This document shows, piece after piece, positions 25,134-34,681 of a stretch of 64,000 nt of DNA. The translations under genes were made by a program, and so were the position numbers. The DNA is from Terriglobia bacterium (GTDB lineage: Bacteria > Acidobacteriota > Terriglobia > Acidiferrales > UBA7541), in NCBI GenBank assembly GCA_020073485.1, contig JAIQFB010000003.1, forward strand, positions 1-64,000. Reading direction: 5' to 3'. The notes below the pieces were generated by a model, which saw only the letters and a program-made list of their open reading frames with translations, was not told where the DNA came from and searched no databases. Each line of letters begins with the position of its first letter. Positions within the stretch are counted from its first letter, which is position 1.

Positions 25134-28100
25134 ATGACCCTGAGGGGCTGTAGCGTCCAGAAGTGCGCAATTAGTCTAGCTATATTTCTGACTCTGTCAT
25201 TCTGCTTATTTTCTTCCTTTCCCGCCTCGGCACAGGTAACTGGAGCGACGCTTTCGGGAACCGTGACCGACCCTTCCGGCTCAGTCATTGCCGGAGCTGA
25301 AGTTGCTATCAAAAATGTGGGGACGGGTATCGTGCGAACCGTAACCACCGACTCCGCCGGCCTCTATTCGGCTCCCAATCTGATTCCAGGGACCTATGAG
25401 GTTACGGTTACTGCCACTGGATTTTCAAAGTCCGTGCAGTCCAACCTCACTCTTTCCGTCGGCCAGCAACAATCCTTGAACATGACCATGAAGGTTGGTG
25501 AATCGACACAAACGGTTACCGTGGAGGGGTCGGCGCCGACGGTTGAACTGACCTCCGCGACGCTGAGCGCGCAGGTGAACGCTACCACCGTGCGCGAACT
25601 GCCCTTGAACGGGCGCGACTGGACGCAGTTGGCTACTCTTCAGCCGGGAGTCAACACGGTGCGCACGCAGGCGAGCACAAGTTCGCCAACCACGAACCGC
25701 GCAAACCGCGGATTCGGAAACCAACTGACGGACTCCGGCCACAGCCCTTATGAAAACAGCTACCGCGTGAACGGAATCAATATCAACGACTATACTAACG
25801 GATCGCCGGGGAGCGTGATCGGCGCCAACCTCGGCACCGACGCCATTCAGGAATTTTCCGTCCTCACCACCGACTACACGGCCGAGTACGGGCGCACCTC
25901 TGGCGCGGTGATCAACTCCATTACCAAGTCGGGCACCAATGATTTTCACGGAACGGCTTTCGGATTCCTGCGCAACGCGAGCCTCGACGCCAAGAATTAT
26001 TTCGACAGCAAGAGCAAGCCGATCCCGCCGTTTGAGCGTTACCAATATGGCGGCGCGATCGGGGGGCCGATCATAAAGGACAAGACCTTTTTCTTCGCCG
26101 CCTATGAAGGCGTGGAGCAGCATCGGAGCAACACGACGACGGTCGTCGTTCCATCCGCGAACGCGGAATCGGGGTTTCTCTGTTCGCTATGCCCGCTAGC
26201 CCAGCAGGTTCATCTCACGCCCGGGGCGAATACGGATGCGAACGGAGTATCGCTCTTCGTGAAGCCGTACCTTGGTTTCTGGCCGACGCCGCCTTCCACG
26301 GGTTCAACCGTCTCGTCGACGGGTGACACGGTATCCTTCCCCACGAACGGCCTGTTGAACCTCAAAGAGAACTATGCGTCCGCCAGAGTGGACCATCACT
26401 TTTCGGACAACGATACGCTAAGCGGCAGTTGGATGTTTGACCGCGGCCCCTATACACAGCCCGACGCGCTATTGAACGTCACCTCGTCGCTCTTCAGCTT
26501 CCGCCAAATGTACGGCGTCGAGGAAACCCATGTGTTTAGCTCTACCCTTGTAAATACCGCGCGATTCGGTTACAACCGGTCGCACGGAATCAACGGCGGA
26601 ATTGTCGGGGCCATCAATCCGATCGCCGCGGACACCACACTCGGTGTCAGGCCTGGAATTGCCTCGCCCATCGTTGCCTTTGGATCGGGGGGCATCACGC
26701 CCATCGCCTCGGTTGGCAGCGCATCTCAAAACCTTCTTGTTTCCAATTCGTTCCAATTCTACGACGACGCCTTCTGGACGAAAGGTACGCACGCCTTTAA
26801 GTTTGGAATTGCGGTGGAGCGCATTCAATTCAATGCGACCACGCGCCAGCGTCCGAATGGACAATTCACTTTCAGCAACCTGCAAGCGTTCCTCACCGAC
26901 GTGCCGAGCAAAGTTCAGGAATTGCAGCCTGGCAACGCCTATGAAGTGGGTTCGCGAAACACGGCGTTCGGATTCTACGCGCAAGACGATTGGAAGGCGA
27001 AACCGAACCTCTCGATCAATATAGGACTTCGCTACGAGCCGGTCACCCTTCCTTCCGAGGCTTCCAATCGCTTTGCGGTCCTGACGAGTCTCAGCCCCAG
27101 CGTCATCTCCAATGAAACGGTGACGCCGGTGCAGCACCTCTGGTCGGGGAATTCAACCCTGAAGAATTTCGAGCCGAGGATCGGGTTCTCCTGGGATCCG
27201 TTTAAAGACGGAAAGACCGCCATTCGCGGCGGGTTCGGAATGTTTGACATATTGCCGATCCCGTGGACTTATACGCAAACGCTGCCTGCACAGATCCCAT
27301 TCACGCTCCAAGTGACCGCCAGCGGGCTCTCGGGACCATCTTCCACCTGCCCCAACGGTGATTTCCCAGTGGTGTGCTCGAAGACATTCGGTCCTACGAG
27401 CTTGAATGTTGTGTACGTGCCTCAAAACCCCGGCCGCTCCTACGCGATGAATTGGAATTTGAACATTCAGCGCCAAGTCACCTCCAACTTGACGGTGACA
27501 CTGGGCTATGTCGGATCGCGGAGCATTCATCTTCCCGATTTGCCGGATAATATCAACTATCAATTGCCGACATTAACGTCAGCGGGCTACCTTTTCCCGG
27601 CAAACAGCGTCGGGAAGCTTGATACGGCTGTCGGCAGCATGCGCGCGCGCCTCTGGGACAACGAAGGCTGGTACCACGGTTTTCAGTTGGGCGTCACGAA
27701 GCAGTTGAGCCACGGTTTGCAGCTTCAGGGCAGCTATACGTGGTCCAAGTGCGAAGATACGGGCTCGAACATGGCGTTCAACGACCCGTTCCAGAATTCC
27801 CTTCCCGACTACTTCTACTTTGACCACCGCCTCACAAAAGGGCTCTGTGATTACAATATTTCTCAAAACGGCGTAGTCAGCTTCATCTATAACATTCCTG
27901 GCATCGGCAGCAAGACCGGGTTTACCTCCAAAGTCCTGGGCGGGTGGCAGGTAGGAACGATTATCACCGTCCAGTCCGGTTCACCCTTCACTCCCGTGAT
28001 CGGGAACGATCCGTATCTGCGGTCACAGGGTGATACGAATCAGGGCTATGTGGACATCATCTCCGGATGCAATCCCATCAACGCAAATTGGAAATCGGCG

Positions 28101-28526
28101 GGTCCCGGTGGACTGCATTACCTCAATATGAACTGCTTTACACTTCCAAGCGTTCCGACGTCCATGACCGCTCAGTGTACTCCTCTCGTGCCTAAAGGCC
28201 CGTTTGTGGCTACCCTCCTGACGCCTCCGGCGGGACAAACCTTCTGCCCGAACGCGATCGGCGATCTCGGACGAAACCAGATCGTTGGCCCGGGCCTTTT
28301 CGACATGGACTTCTCGGTGTTCAAGAACATTCGTATTACCGAGCGGATCACCACGCAATTCCGAGTCGAGATGTTCAACGTTCTCAATCATCCCAGCTTC
28401 CTTCCCCCGCTCAACAACGAGGCGATTTTCAACTTCGATGGAAGCGTTGCCAACAACCCGGCCGTGGTGGACACCACTTCCACCGATCCACGGCAAATCC
28501 AGTTTGGGTTGAAGGTGAATTTCTAA
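25134..28526 (+). CDS. TonB-dependent receptor, Oar type with carboxypeptidase-regulatory domain
   Basis: The 1130-residue outer-membrane protein has a signal peptide (LAIFLTLSFCLFSSFPASAQ), then a carboxypeptidase D regulatory-like domain (ATLSGTVTDPSGSVIAGAEV), a plug (ELPLNGRDWTQLATLQPGVN, with GGPIIKDKTFFF further on) and a C-terminal beta-barrel ending in Phe (QFGLKVNF). This layout is the one expanded in Acidobacteriota for uptake of carbohydrates or peptides. No SusD-like partner or polysaccharide enzyme is adjacent, so the substrate is unknown. ATG 25134 has AAGGAG upstream; an earlier in-frame start at 25032 has no signal peptide context. Confidence 0.92.
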   Translation: MTLRGCSVQKCAISLAIFLTLSFCLFSSFPASAQVTGATLSGTVTDPSGSVIAGAEVAIKNVGTGIVRTVTTDSAGLYSAPNLIPGTYEVTVTATGFSKSVQSNLTLSVGQQQSLNMTMKVGESTQTVTVEGSAPTVELTSATLSAQVNATTVRELPLNGRDWTQLATLQPGVNTVRTQASTSSPTTNRANRGFGNQLTDSGHSPYENSYRVNGININDYTNGSPGSVIGANLGTDAIQEFSVLTTDYTAEYGRTSGAVINSITKSGTNDFHGTAFGFLRNASLDAKNYFDSKSKPIPPFERYQYGGAIGGPIIKDKTFFFAAYEGVEQHRSNTTTVVVPSANAESGFLCSLCPLAQQVHLTPGANTDANGVSLFVKPYLGFWPTPPSTGSTVSSTGDTVSFPTNGLLNLKENYASARVDHHFSDNDTLSGSWMFDRGPYTQPDALLNVTSSLFSFRQMYGVEETHVFSSTLVNTARFGYNRSHGINGGIVGAINPIAADTTLGVRPGIASPIVAFGSGGITPIASVGSASQNLLVSNSFQFYDDAFWTKGTHAFKFGIAVERIQFNATTRQRPNGQFTFSNLQAFLTDVPSKVQELQPGNAYEVGSRNTAFGFYAQDDWKAKPNLSINIGLRYEPVTLPSEASNRFAVLTSLSPSVISNETVTPVQHLWSGNSTLKNFEPRIGFSWDPFKDGKTAIRGGFGMFDILPIPWTYTQTLPAQIPFTLQVTASGLSGPSSTCPNGDFPVVCSKTFGPTSLNVVYVPQNPGRSYAMNWNLNIQRQVTSNLTVTLGYVGSRSIHLPDLPDNINYQLPTLTSAGYLFPANSVGKLDTAVGSMRARLWDNEGWYHGFQLGVTKQLSHGLQLQGSYTWSKCEDTGSNMAFNDPFQNSLPDYFYFDHRLTKGLCDYNISQNGVVSFIYNIPGIGSKTGFTSKVLGGWQVGTIITVQSGSPFTPVIGNDPYLRSQGDTNQGYVDIISGCNPINANWKSAGPGGLHYLNMNCFTLPSVPTSMTAQCTPLVPKGPFVATLLTPPAGQTFCPNAIGDLGRNQIVGPGLFDMDFSVFKNIRITERITTQFRVEMFNVLNHPSFLPPLNNEAIFNFDGSVANNPAVVDTTSTDPRQIQFGLKVNF

Positions 28527-28546
28527 CAATTGGAACAAAGTCCGAG

Positions 28547-28577
28547 AAAAAAGCCGGGCCTCGCGCCCGGCTTTTTT
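28547..28577 (+). terminator. intrinsic terminator of the TonB receptor gene
   Basis: A hairpin with arms AAAAAAGCCGGGC (28547-28559) and GCCCGGCTTTTTT (28565-28577) ends in a T-run, 20 bases after the stop codon. This is a textbook Rho-independent terminator, active on the plus strand and possibly on both. Confidence 0.9.
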
Positions 28578-29076
28578 ATTTCCGTCAGTTGTTGCTTTGT
28601 TGTCTCTTCCATTGCGCATGTACTCGATGACCATCATTTGGCCGTCACGGAGAACGATCGTTCCCCTAGCCCCTTAGTGGCGCTCCCTGCCGTCCGTGGC
28701 GCGCGCCCGCAGCCGGCGCGAGATGCATTCGAATTCTTGCCCCCCAGATCGCGCACCACGCATCGCCTTCCTCTTGCCGTTGGGCCCTTCCAAAGGACCC
28801 GCGTCTCCTCGACGGCAATTCGATCTATGTAATTGATAAATTCGGCGAAGGTAATTGCAGTTTCTATCATGGAATGTGTCCATACCTGTACCAGAACGGG
28901 CCATCCGGACAGTTGGTGTGTCTAATTCGTAGTAATAGCCTCTAACGATCCTGGAATAGAAAGCCGATCAATTCAATGTCGCTTTTGGGGACGCCCAGTC
29001 CGAAATCGCAGGTATTTTTGCGCGCTTCGCGCATGGATCCAAACCACGCCGCTTCGCGCCACGTGATGGAGGAGTG
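28578..29076. other. intergenic region of about 500 bp
   Basis: No gene could be supported. A small minus-strand frame at 28634-28870 begins MIETAITFAEFINYIDRIA and has no recognisable homologue type. The sequence GATGGAGGAGTG just before 29077 is the ribosome site of the next gene. Confidence 0.5.
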
Positions 29077-30339
29077 ATGACTCACAAAAAACGCAACTTC
29101 CTGGCGGTAGTAAGCACGGCAACCCTGGCGCTGCTTGCGCTGGGCATGGTCATCAGCGCCGATACGATTCCGGAAGCCCCGGCGGGGTTCGATGGTTTGA
29201 CCAACGGCTTTGTGGCACAAAATGTAATGAACGATGCAATCGACGCGTTTAGCGAAGCAGAAACTCCTGACACGGGAGTGGGACCGACCTACAACGACGT
29301 CTCCTGCGTGAACTGCCATCAGAACCAGGCGGTTGGCGGCGCCGCGCAGGTGCTGGAATTGCGCGCGGGCCACTACGAAGGTGGCCGGCAGCATTGGACA
29401 CGGGATGCGCGCCACCGCTTCGATACCAACGGTTCGAGCGGCACATTTGTGGCGGCGACCGCCATCCTGGCCAATGGCACGCCTGTTCCCAATCGCTCCC
29501 TGATCAACCAGCGGGCCACATGCCGCGATGCGCAGGAGCACCTGACCGATGTGGATAACATCCGGGCCACGAGGCTCGCGCTTCCGCTTTTCGGCGATGG
29601 ATTCGTGGAGGCGGTGCCGGACGCAACGCTGCTGGCCATGGCGAAACAGAATGGCGGGGAAGCGATCGAGGTTCCCGTCGTTGAGCTCAACGGCATTACG
29701 GCCATCGGGCGATTTGGCTGGAAGGACCAGCACGCTTCTCTGCTTTCCTTTTCCGGCGACGCGTACATCAATGAGATGGGCTTCACCAACGCATTGTTCC
29801 CCGATGAGGCGGTGACCGGCGTTTGCACGGACCCGAATGCTCCCGAGCCCAACGACACGCAGGATGACGTCCACACCTTTGCCGTCTTCATGAGGTCGCT
29901 GAAGGTGCCGCCGCGCGGCACGATCACTCCGCAGGTCACCGCGGGGCAGGCGATCTTCGAGTCGCTCGGCTGCAATTCCTGCCACGTCGAAACGCTTGTG
30001 ACAGCCCCCTCCGGAACCTCCATTCTTGGCGGGTCGCTCATTGTCGGCGACGCCATCGGCGGAAAGCAGTTCCATCCGTTCGGCGATTTCCTGCTGCACA
30101 ACGTCGGCACCGGCGACGGCATCGTTCAGAACGGCCCGGACGACACCGCGCAGAAGGTTCGCACGATGCCGCTCTGGGGGCTCGGGACGCGCACGCAACT
30201 CATGCACGACGCGCAGTCGACGACTTACTCGGATGCCATCGAACGCCATCGCGGGGAAGCGGCCGACGAAGAGCGCAGATTTGAGCGGTTAACTCCCGCG
30301 CAAAAGAGCCTGCTGTATCAGTTCCTGGGCTCGCTATAG
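29077..30339 (+). CDS. di-heme oxidoreductase (DHOR, DUF1111 family)
   Basis: The 420-residue exported protein (signal LAVVSTATLALLALGMVISA) has two c-heme sites, CVNCH and CNSCH, and the family features RTMPLWGLGTRTQLMHD and EAADEERRFERLTPAQK. DHOR proteins are distant relatives of di-heme peroxidases and MauG and act in periplasmic electron transfer or thiol oxidation; the exact substrate is not known. GTG at 29074 precedes the ATG, both after GGAGGA. It lies immediately before the convergent oxidase operon, with 155 bases between the stop codons. Confidence 0.88.
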   Translation: MTHKKRNFLAVVSTATLALLALGMVISADTIPEAPAGFDGLTNGFVAQNVMNDAIDAFSEAETPDTGVGPTYNDVSCVNCHQNQAVGGAAQVLELRAGHYEGGRQHWTRDARHRFDTNGSSGTFVAATAILANGTPVPNRSLINQRATCRDAQEHLTDVDNIRATRLALPLFGDGFVEAVPDATLLAMAKQNGGEAIEVPVVELNGITAIGRFGWKDQHASLLSFSGDAYINEMGFTNALFPDEAVTGVCTDPNAPEPNDTQDDVHTFAVFMRSLKVPPRGTITPQVTAGQAIFESLGCNSCHVETLVTAPSGTSILGGSLIVGDAIGGKQFHPFGDFLLHNVGTGDGIVQNGPDDTAQKVRTMPLWGLGTRTQLMHDAQSTTYSDAIERHRGEAADEERRFERLTPAQKSLLYQFLGSL

Positions 30340-30494
30340 CTGCGCCAGGATTCGGAGCAAGGAGTACGGAGAGGCAGGCGGACCCAGTTATGATAGGGCA
30401 AGATCGTCCCCCTGCCGTCCGGCCGGTGTGCTGGGGGGGTGTGAGCAGACACTCGCTTGGTACACGATGGGCTGTCCTTGGCGCGAAGGAGAAT

Positions 30495-30686
30495 CTAGGA
30501 TTGCCGGCGGTAAAACCAGTAGCCCAGGCCGCCGATCAGCAGCAGCGGCAGGGCGCTCATAATGAGAGTCATTCCGAGGTAGGTGCTGGCCGTCTTGGGA
30601 TCGTTCACCATGCACGCGGGGCAGGACCAGCCCGCGGCGGGGATGAGGGAAAGCGCGGCGGCAGCGGCGATCGTTCGGATTCTCAT
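30495..30686 (-). CDS. small exported membrane protein at the end of the cox operon
   Basis: The 63-residue product has a signal-like start (MRIRTIAAAAALSLIPAAGW), a CPAC motif and a C-terminal membrane segment (LIMSALPLLLIGGLGYWFYR). Its ATG overlaps the TGA of the second subunit III gene as ATGA, so it is translationally coupled. A role as an accessory or assembly protein of the oxidase is inferred from position; the CxxC pair could bind copper or act as a thiol pair. Confidence 0.7.
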   Translation of the reverse strand: MRIRTIAAAAALSLIPAAGWSCPACMVNDPKTASTYLGMTLIMSALPLLLIGGLGYWFYRRQS

Positions 30687-31285
30687 AGATACACCCGCAA
30701 ATAAATCACGGGCCACACAACCACCACAAAATACCAAAAGATTTGCGTGGCCGCAAACCTGGACGGCACGAATTTCCCTGCGCGCATCATGACGTAAACC
30801 CAGGTCAGCGCGATAATCGCGGCGACGGCGTGCAGCGCATGCGCTCCCACGATGAGGTAGAAGAACGCGCCGTGGCTGCTAGACGTCATGGTCAGCCCTT
30901 CGCGCAGCAGCGCCACCCATTCCACGCCCTGCAGCGAGACAAACGCAATTCCGCAGGCGATCGCCGCGGCTATATACCGCAGCGCGCTTTCGCGGTCCGT
31001 GCGCATGCGGCGATTGCCGATCAACAGCAAAATCGCGCTCAGCAGCAAAATCGTCGTATTGATCGCGGTGCGCTCCACAGGCAAGCGCGGCTGGCCCGCG
31101 GGAGGCCACACGCCTCCGAGGACCGTGGCTTTGGCGATCGTGTGCGCGCTCATCAGGCCCGCGAAAAACATGATTTCCGTGGCCACAAAAATAATCATGC
31201 CCAGAACGGAATTGGGCACTCGCTTCGCGGAAGTCTTGGCGGCGAGCGCCACTCGCGAATCCGTGATGGATGTCTGACTGCTCAT
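30683..31285 (-). CDS. cytochrome c oxidase subunit III (second copy)
   Basis: This 200-residue polytopic membrane protein matches heme-copper oxidase subunit III, with LGMIIFVATEIMFFAGLMSA in the first helix and SSSHGAFFYLIVGAHALHAV later. Subunit III stabilises the oxidase and lies beside subunit I. The operon has another, divergent subunit III gene at 31641. Its start overlaps the subunit IV stop as ATGA (31282-31285). Confidence 0.87.
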   Translation of the reverse strand: MSSQTSITDSRVALAAKTSAKRVPNSVLGMIIFVATEIMFFAGLMSAHTIAKATVLGGVWPPAGQPRLPVERTAINTTILLLSAILLLIGNRRMRTDRESALRYIAAAIACGIAFVSLQGVEWVALLREGLTMTSSSHGAFFYLIVGAHALHAVAAIIALTWVYVMMRAGKFVPSRFAATQIFWYFVVVVWPVIYLRVYL

Positions 31286-31632
31286 TGTTTTGGCGCTGCC
31301 TTCATTCCCGTCTCGACAGTTTGCTTCGCCGCGTCATTGCTCCAGTGCAAGCCGTCATGCCTCATGACGTCGGGCGCCACTCCCGCGAACAGGATGACCA
31401 CGAAAGCGATCATCACTACCAGGAGATAAGGAACCCAGCGTTTTTCCACCGTCACGTGCATGAAATTCTTGGCCACAAGATACGCTTTCACAATCGCGAC
31501 GCCAAAAGCCGCGACCAGAATCACGCCGCGGATGCTGGAAAGCGAGCCCAACACGCTGACGATCAGCAGCGCGACAAGGATCGCCCAGATCTTGACGTAA
31601 TTGGGATGGTGGACGTGGGATTCGGTAGTCAT
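31282..31632 (-). CDS. cytochrome c oxidase subunit IV (prokaryotic type)
   Basis: The 116-residue protein has three predicted membrane helices (VKIWAILVALLIVSVLGSL, GVILVAAFGVAIVKAYLVA and YLLVVMIAFVVILFAGVA) and the KAYLVAKNFMHV segment typical of the prokaryotic COX4 family. It is an accessory subunit of the oxidase. The ATG at 31632 starts 8 bases after the stop of the first subunit III gene; its own stop overlaps the next start. Confidence 0.85.
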   Translation of the reverse strand: MTTESHVHHPNYVKIWAILVALLIVSVLGSLSSIRGVILVAAFGVAIVKAYLVAKNFMHVTVEKRWVPYLLVVMIAFVVILFAGVAPDVMRHDGLHWSNDAAKQTVETGMKAAPKQ

Positions 31633-31640
31633 AGTCTCTC

Positions 31641-32222
31641 TCACCGCGCGATGTACAGCAGCGGGAACAGAAAAATCCAAACGATATCGACAAAGTGCCA
31701 GTACAGTCCGATGCACTCCACGCGCTGCAACTCCCGGTTTTTCGCTGCGTCCGAGGCCACGATCAGCATGATCACCGCTCCGGCCAGCACGTGCAGGCCG
31801 TGCAGCCCGGCCAGCGTGTAGTAGTAAGACCAGAAGCCGCCGGAGGAAATCACGAACCCTTCACGAATATCGGTGGTCCATTCAAATCCCTTGACCGTCA
31901 GGAAGATCACTCCGCCCAGAGCTGTCAGGCGCAGCAATCGCGCGGCGCGAGGCCCGTCCAGGGCGTCCGCCGCTTTATGCGCCAGCACGGCGCACAAACT
32001 CGAAGTGAGGAGCACGAAAGTATTGAACGCGCCAGCCCAGGTGTTGGTGTGCGAAGCCGAGGCCGCCCATTCCGGGTGACCTAAGCGATGCATGAGATAA
32101 GCGGCCAGCAACCCGCCGAAGATCACGATTTCCGAGGCGATCACCCACCAGGTAATCAGGCGCGCGGTGGGAATGCCCGTGACGCTGCGTGTATTGGCAA
32201 TGGGTTTGGCGGTGGCGCTCAT
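31641..32222 (-). CDS. cytochrome c oxidase subunit III (first copy)
   Basis: The 193-residue protein has five predicted helices and matches heme-copper oxidase subunit III, with ITWWVIASEIVIFGGLLAAY and YYTLAGLHGLHVLAGAVIML. The last part, VECIGLYWHFVDIVWIFLFP, is the characteristic C-terminal WHFVDxVW stretch. It starts 22 bases after the subunit I stop. The presence of two short subunit III proteins, which may form a heterodimer-like arrangement, is common in this kind of operon. Confidence 0.88.
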   Translation of the reverse strand: MSATAKPIANTRSVTGIPTARLITWWVIASEIVIFGGLLAAYLMHRLGHPEWAASASHTNTWAGAFNTFVLLTSSLCAVLAHKAADALDGPRAARLLRLTALGGVIFLTVKGFEWTTDIREGFVISSGGFWSYYYTLAGLHGLHVLAGAVIMLIVASDAAKNRELQRVECIGLYWHFVDIVWIFLFPLLYIAR

Positions 32223-32244
32223 TGTCGTCGGTCTCTCCGCGGGC

Positions 32245-33936
32245 CTAATTGGGCGCGTTCTGGGGCCAGTAGTCGTCGGCGCGGCCCGGCAGTCCGTACT
32301 CGTAGGGACCCCGGTACACGGTGGGCAACTCTGCAAAATTGCCGTGCGGCGGCGGCGAGGGCACGGTCCATTCCAGCGTGGTGGACCTCCACGGATTGGC
32401 CTCGGCGCGCTTGCCGTTGCGCATGCTCCAGAAGAAATTGAAAATGAAAATCAATTGGAACGACAGCATGACTAGCAGCCCGATCGTGGACGTGGTCCGC
32501 AAATGTTGCAGCGCCGGCCGCGACTGCTCGGCAAACTGCGCGTAGCTGTAAATGCGGCGCTGGTCGCCGGCCATGCCGGTCATGAACAGCGGGATGAAAA
32601 TCACGTTGAAGGGGATCACCGTGCCCCAGAAGTGAATCTTTCCCAGAGTTTCGTTCATCATGCGGCCGAACATTTTGGGATACCAGAAAGTGATGCCAGC
32701 AAAGACGGAAATGATAGCAATGGGCACGAACGTGTAATGAAAATGCGCGATCAGGAAATACGTGTCGTGCAGGTAGATGTCCGTGCCGGAAGAGCCAAGA
32801 AAAATTCCGGTCACGCCGCCGATCAGAAATTCCGCCAGGAACCCCAGCGCCCAGAGCATGGGCGTATCGAGGCGGATCGAACCGCCGTAGAGCGTGGCGA
32901 TATACAGAAACACCAATTCGGCGACGGGGATCGAAATGAGCAGCGTGGTGACCGTGAATACGTTGGCCATGCGCGGATCGATTCCGGCGACAAACTGATG
33001 GTGCGCCCAGACCACAAAGCTCAGGATGCCGACTCCCCAGGTTGAATACAGCATCGATTTGTAGCCGAACAATTTCTTGCGCGCGAACACCGCAATGATT
33101 TCGGCCACGATGCCCATCGCTGGCAACAGCACGACGTACACTTCCGGATGGCCGAAAAACCAGAACAGGTGTTGCCACAGCAACGGATCGCCGCCGCGCA
33201 CCGGATCGTAAAATCCGGTGGCCATGGTTTGATCGAACAGCAGCATGACCGCGCCGGCTATCAACGGCCCTGCCGAAGCCATGAAAATCACCGTGGCCAG
33301 CACGATCATCCAGATCAGGATGGGGATGTCGAACATCTTCATTCCCGGAGCGCGGCTGTTCATGACCGTCACGGTGAAGTTGATGCCGCCCAGCAGGAAC
33401 GCCACAAATTCCAGCGCCACCGCCAGCAGCCAGAGCGTGGCACCGATCGGCGTCAAGTTGTAAGCGCCGCTAGCGGAGAGCGGAGGATATGCCGTCCAGG
33501 CGCCGCCGAACGCGCCGCCCTTCACCAGAAACGATCCCAGCAGCACGATGGCGCTCAGCAGAAAAATCTGATACGAGAGGCGATTAATTCGCGGAAACGC
33601 CATGTCGTCGCAACCGATCATCAGCGGGATCAAATAATTTCCGAAGGCCGCGATGAGCACCGGCATGGCCACCCAGAAAATCATGATGGTGCCGTGCATG
33701 GTGACCACTTCGTTGTATCTTCCCGGCGTCACCAAGCCGAACCCCGGCACATAGTGGTTCGGAAATCCTTGCTGCATGCGGAACACATAGGCCAGAAAGC
33801 CGCCAATCATGGCCATGGCCATGCCGGTGAACAAATACTGCATGGCAATCATTTTGTGGTCGGTGGACCAGCAATATTTCAGAAAAAATCCTGGTTCGGG
33901 GTGATCGTGTCCCGCGTGCTGAACCTGCTCGCTCAT
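32245..33936 (-). CDS. cytochrome c oxidase subunit I (heme-copper, A-type)
   Basis: The 563-residue catalytic subunit has 12 or more membrane helices. It carries the cross-linked His-Tyr and gate Glu in FFGHPEVYVVLLPAMG, the CuB pair in VVWAHHQFVAG, and the heme ligands in HDTYFLIAHFHYTFVP. The D-channel Asp is present in MIGCDDMAFPRINRLS. At the K-channel position, where A-type enzymes read PTGVKVF or PTGIKVF, this protein reads PVAELVF, so the usual Lys is replaced. It reduces O2 to water and pumps protons. The ATG at 33936 overlaps the subunit II stop (33933). Confidence 0.95.
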   Translation of the reverse strand: MSEQVQHAGHDHPEPGFFLKYCWSTDHKMIAMQYLFTGMAMAMIGGFLAYVFRMQQGFPNHYVPGFGLVTPGRYNEVVTMHGTIMIFWVAMPVLIAAFGNYLIPLMIGCDDMAFPRINRLSYQIFLLSAIVLLGSFLVKGGAFGGAWTAYPPLSASGAYNLTPIGATLWLLAVALEFVAFLLGGINFTVTVMNSRAPGMKMFDIPILIWMIVLATVIFMASAGPLIAGAVMLLFDQTMATGFYDPVRGGDPLLWQHLFWFFGHPEVYVVLLPAMGIVAEIIAVFARKKLFGYKSMLYSTWGVGILSFVVWAHHQFVAGIDPRMANVFTVTTLLISIPVAELVFLYIATLYGGSIRLDTPMLWALGFLAEFLIGGVTGIFLGSSGTDIYLHDTYFLIAHFHYTFVPIAIISVFAGITFWYPKMFGRMMNETLGKIHFWGTVIPFNVIFIPLFMTGMAGDQRRIYSYAQFAEQSRPALQHLRTTSTIGLLVMLSFQLIFIFNFFWSMRNGKRAEANPWRSTTLEWTVPSPPPHGNFAELPTVYRGPYEYGLPGRADDYWPQNAPN

Positions 33937-34670
33937 CGCCGCACCTCCGCCATCGTGGTGCTCTCGGGCGCGGGTGCCGGGGCCGCCGGCTGTGCGGCCA
34001 GCGACGGATTCGAGTTGCGCATCAGCCACGCGGCATGGTCCTGCTGAGTTTCGACGATCACGCGTCCGGCCATCAACGCGTGGCCGAGTCCGCACATCTG
34101 CGTGCATTGAATGTCATAGGTTCCCACGCGGTTCGGTCGAAACCAGCCCGTGATGGTGCGGCCGGGCAGGGCGTCCTGCTTCAGCCGGAACGATGGAATG
34201 GCGAAGCTGTGCACCACGTCGCGCGACATCAGCTCAAAATGGTACGTCGTATTCACAGTCACGTGCAGTTCGCCCACGGTGCGGACATCATCGTCCGTGT
34301 CCAGTTTTCCGTCTGGGCCGGGCTCCTGGAAACTCCAGGCCCACTGCTGCGCATATACGCGCACGGTTCGGTCCGCAGGCGGCTGCGCCTGCTTGATGTT
34401 GTACCAGACGAGGATGGCCGGAACGATGATGACGATGTCGCACAGGATCACCAGCATATGTGGAATCGTGATCCACCTGTGCAGCTCTTTTTCCTCTCCG
34501 GTAATGTATCGCGTCGACTGGCCTTCCTTCTCGCGAAACTTGAAGACCAGCGCAAAAAGGACCACTTCCGCGACGATCAGCCAGAATCCGACCAGCGCGG
34601 CGATCAGCAGGAATAAATGATCGATGCTATGCGCGTACGTGGAAGCTGCTGTGATATAGCGCTCATACAT
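33933..34670 (-). CDS. cytochrome c oxidase subunit II
   Basis: The 245-residue protein has two N-terminal helices (IDHLFLLIAALVGFWLIVAE and ILCDIVIIVPAILVWYNI) and a periplasmic cupredoxin domain with the CuA ligands H in VVHSFAIPSFRLK and CTQMCGLGHALM. In CTQMC, Gln replaces the Glu of the usual CxExC; this residue binds through the main chain, so function is probably kept. It accepts electrons from a cytochrome c. The ATG at 34670 comes 11 bases after the 35-residue gene; an in-frame ATG at 34700 would overlap it. The stop overlaps the subunit I start. Confidence 0.92.
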   Translation of the reverse strand: MYERYITAASTYAHSIDHLFLLIAALVGFWLIVAEVVLFALVFKFREKEGQSTRYITGEEKELHRWITIPHMLVILCDIVIIVPAILVWYNIKQAQPPADRTVRVYAQQWAWSFQEPGPDGKLDTDDDVRTVGELHVTVNTTYHFELMSRDVVHSFAIPSFRLKQDALPGRTITGWFRPNRVGTYDIQCTQMCGLGHALMAGRVIVETQQDHAAWLMRNSNPSLAAQPAAPAPAPESTTMAEVRR

Positions 34671-34681
34671 GACGGCTTCGG

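Noticed and set aside
28634-28870. Small minus-strand frame starting MIETAITFAEFINYIDRIA
   Set aside because: The start looks protein-like, but the second half is low-quality Arg/Gly sequence and no homologue type is known; it may be a decayed gene.
28942-30249. A 435-codon open frame on the minus strand
   Set aside because: It lies opposite the di-heme oxidoreductase gene, which has clear heme motifs and a ribosome site; the minus-strand translation is Arg-rich and without recognisable domains.
33148-34047. A 299-codon plus-strand open frame
   Set aside because: It is antisense to oxidase subunits I and II, and its translation is His/Gln/Arg-rich as expected from the reverse of membrane protein codons.
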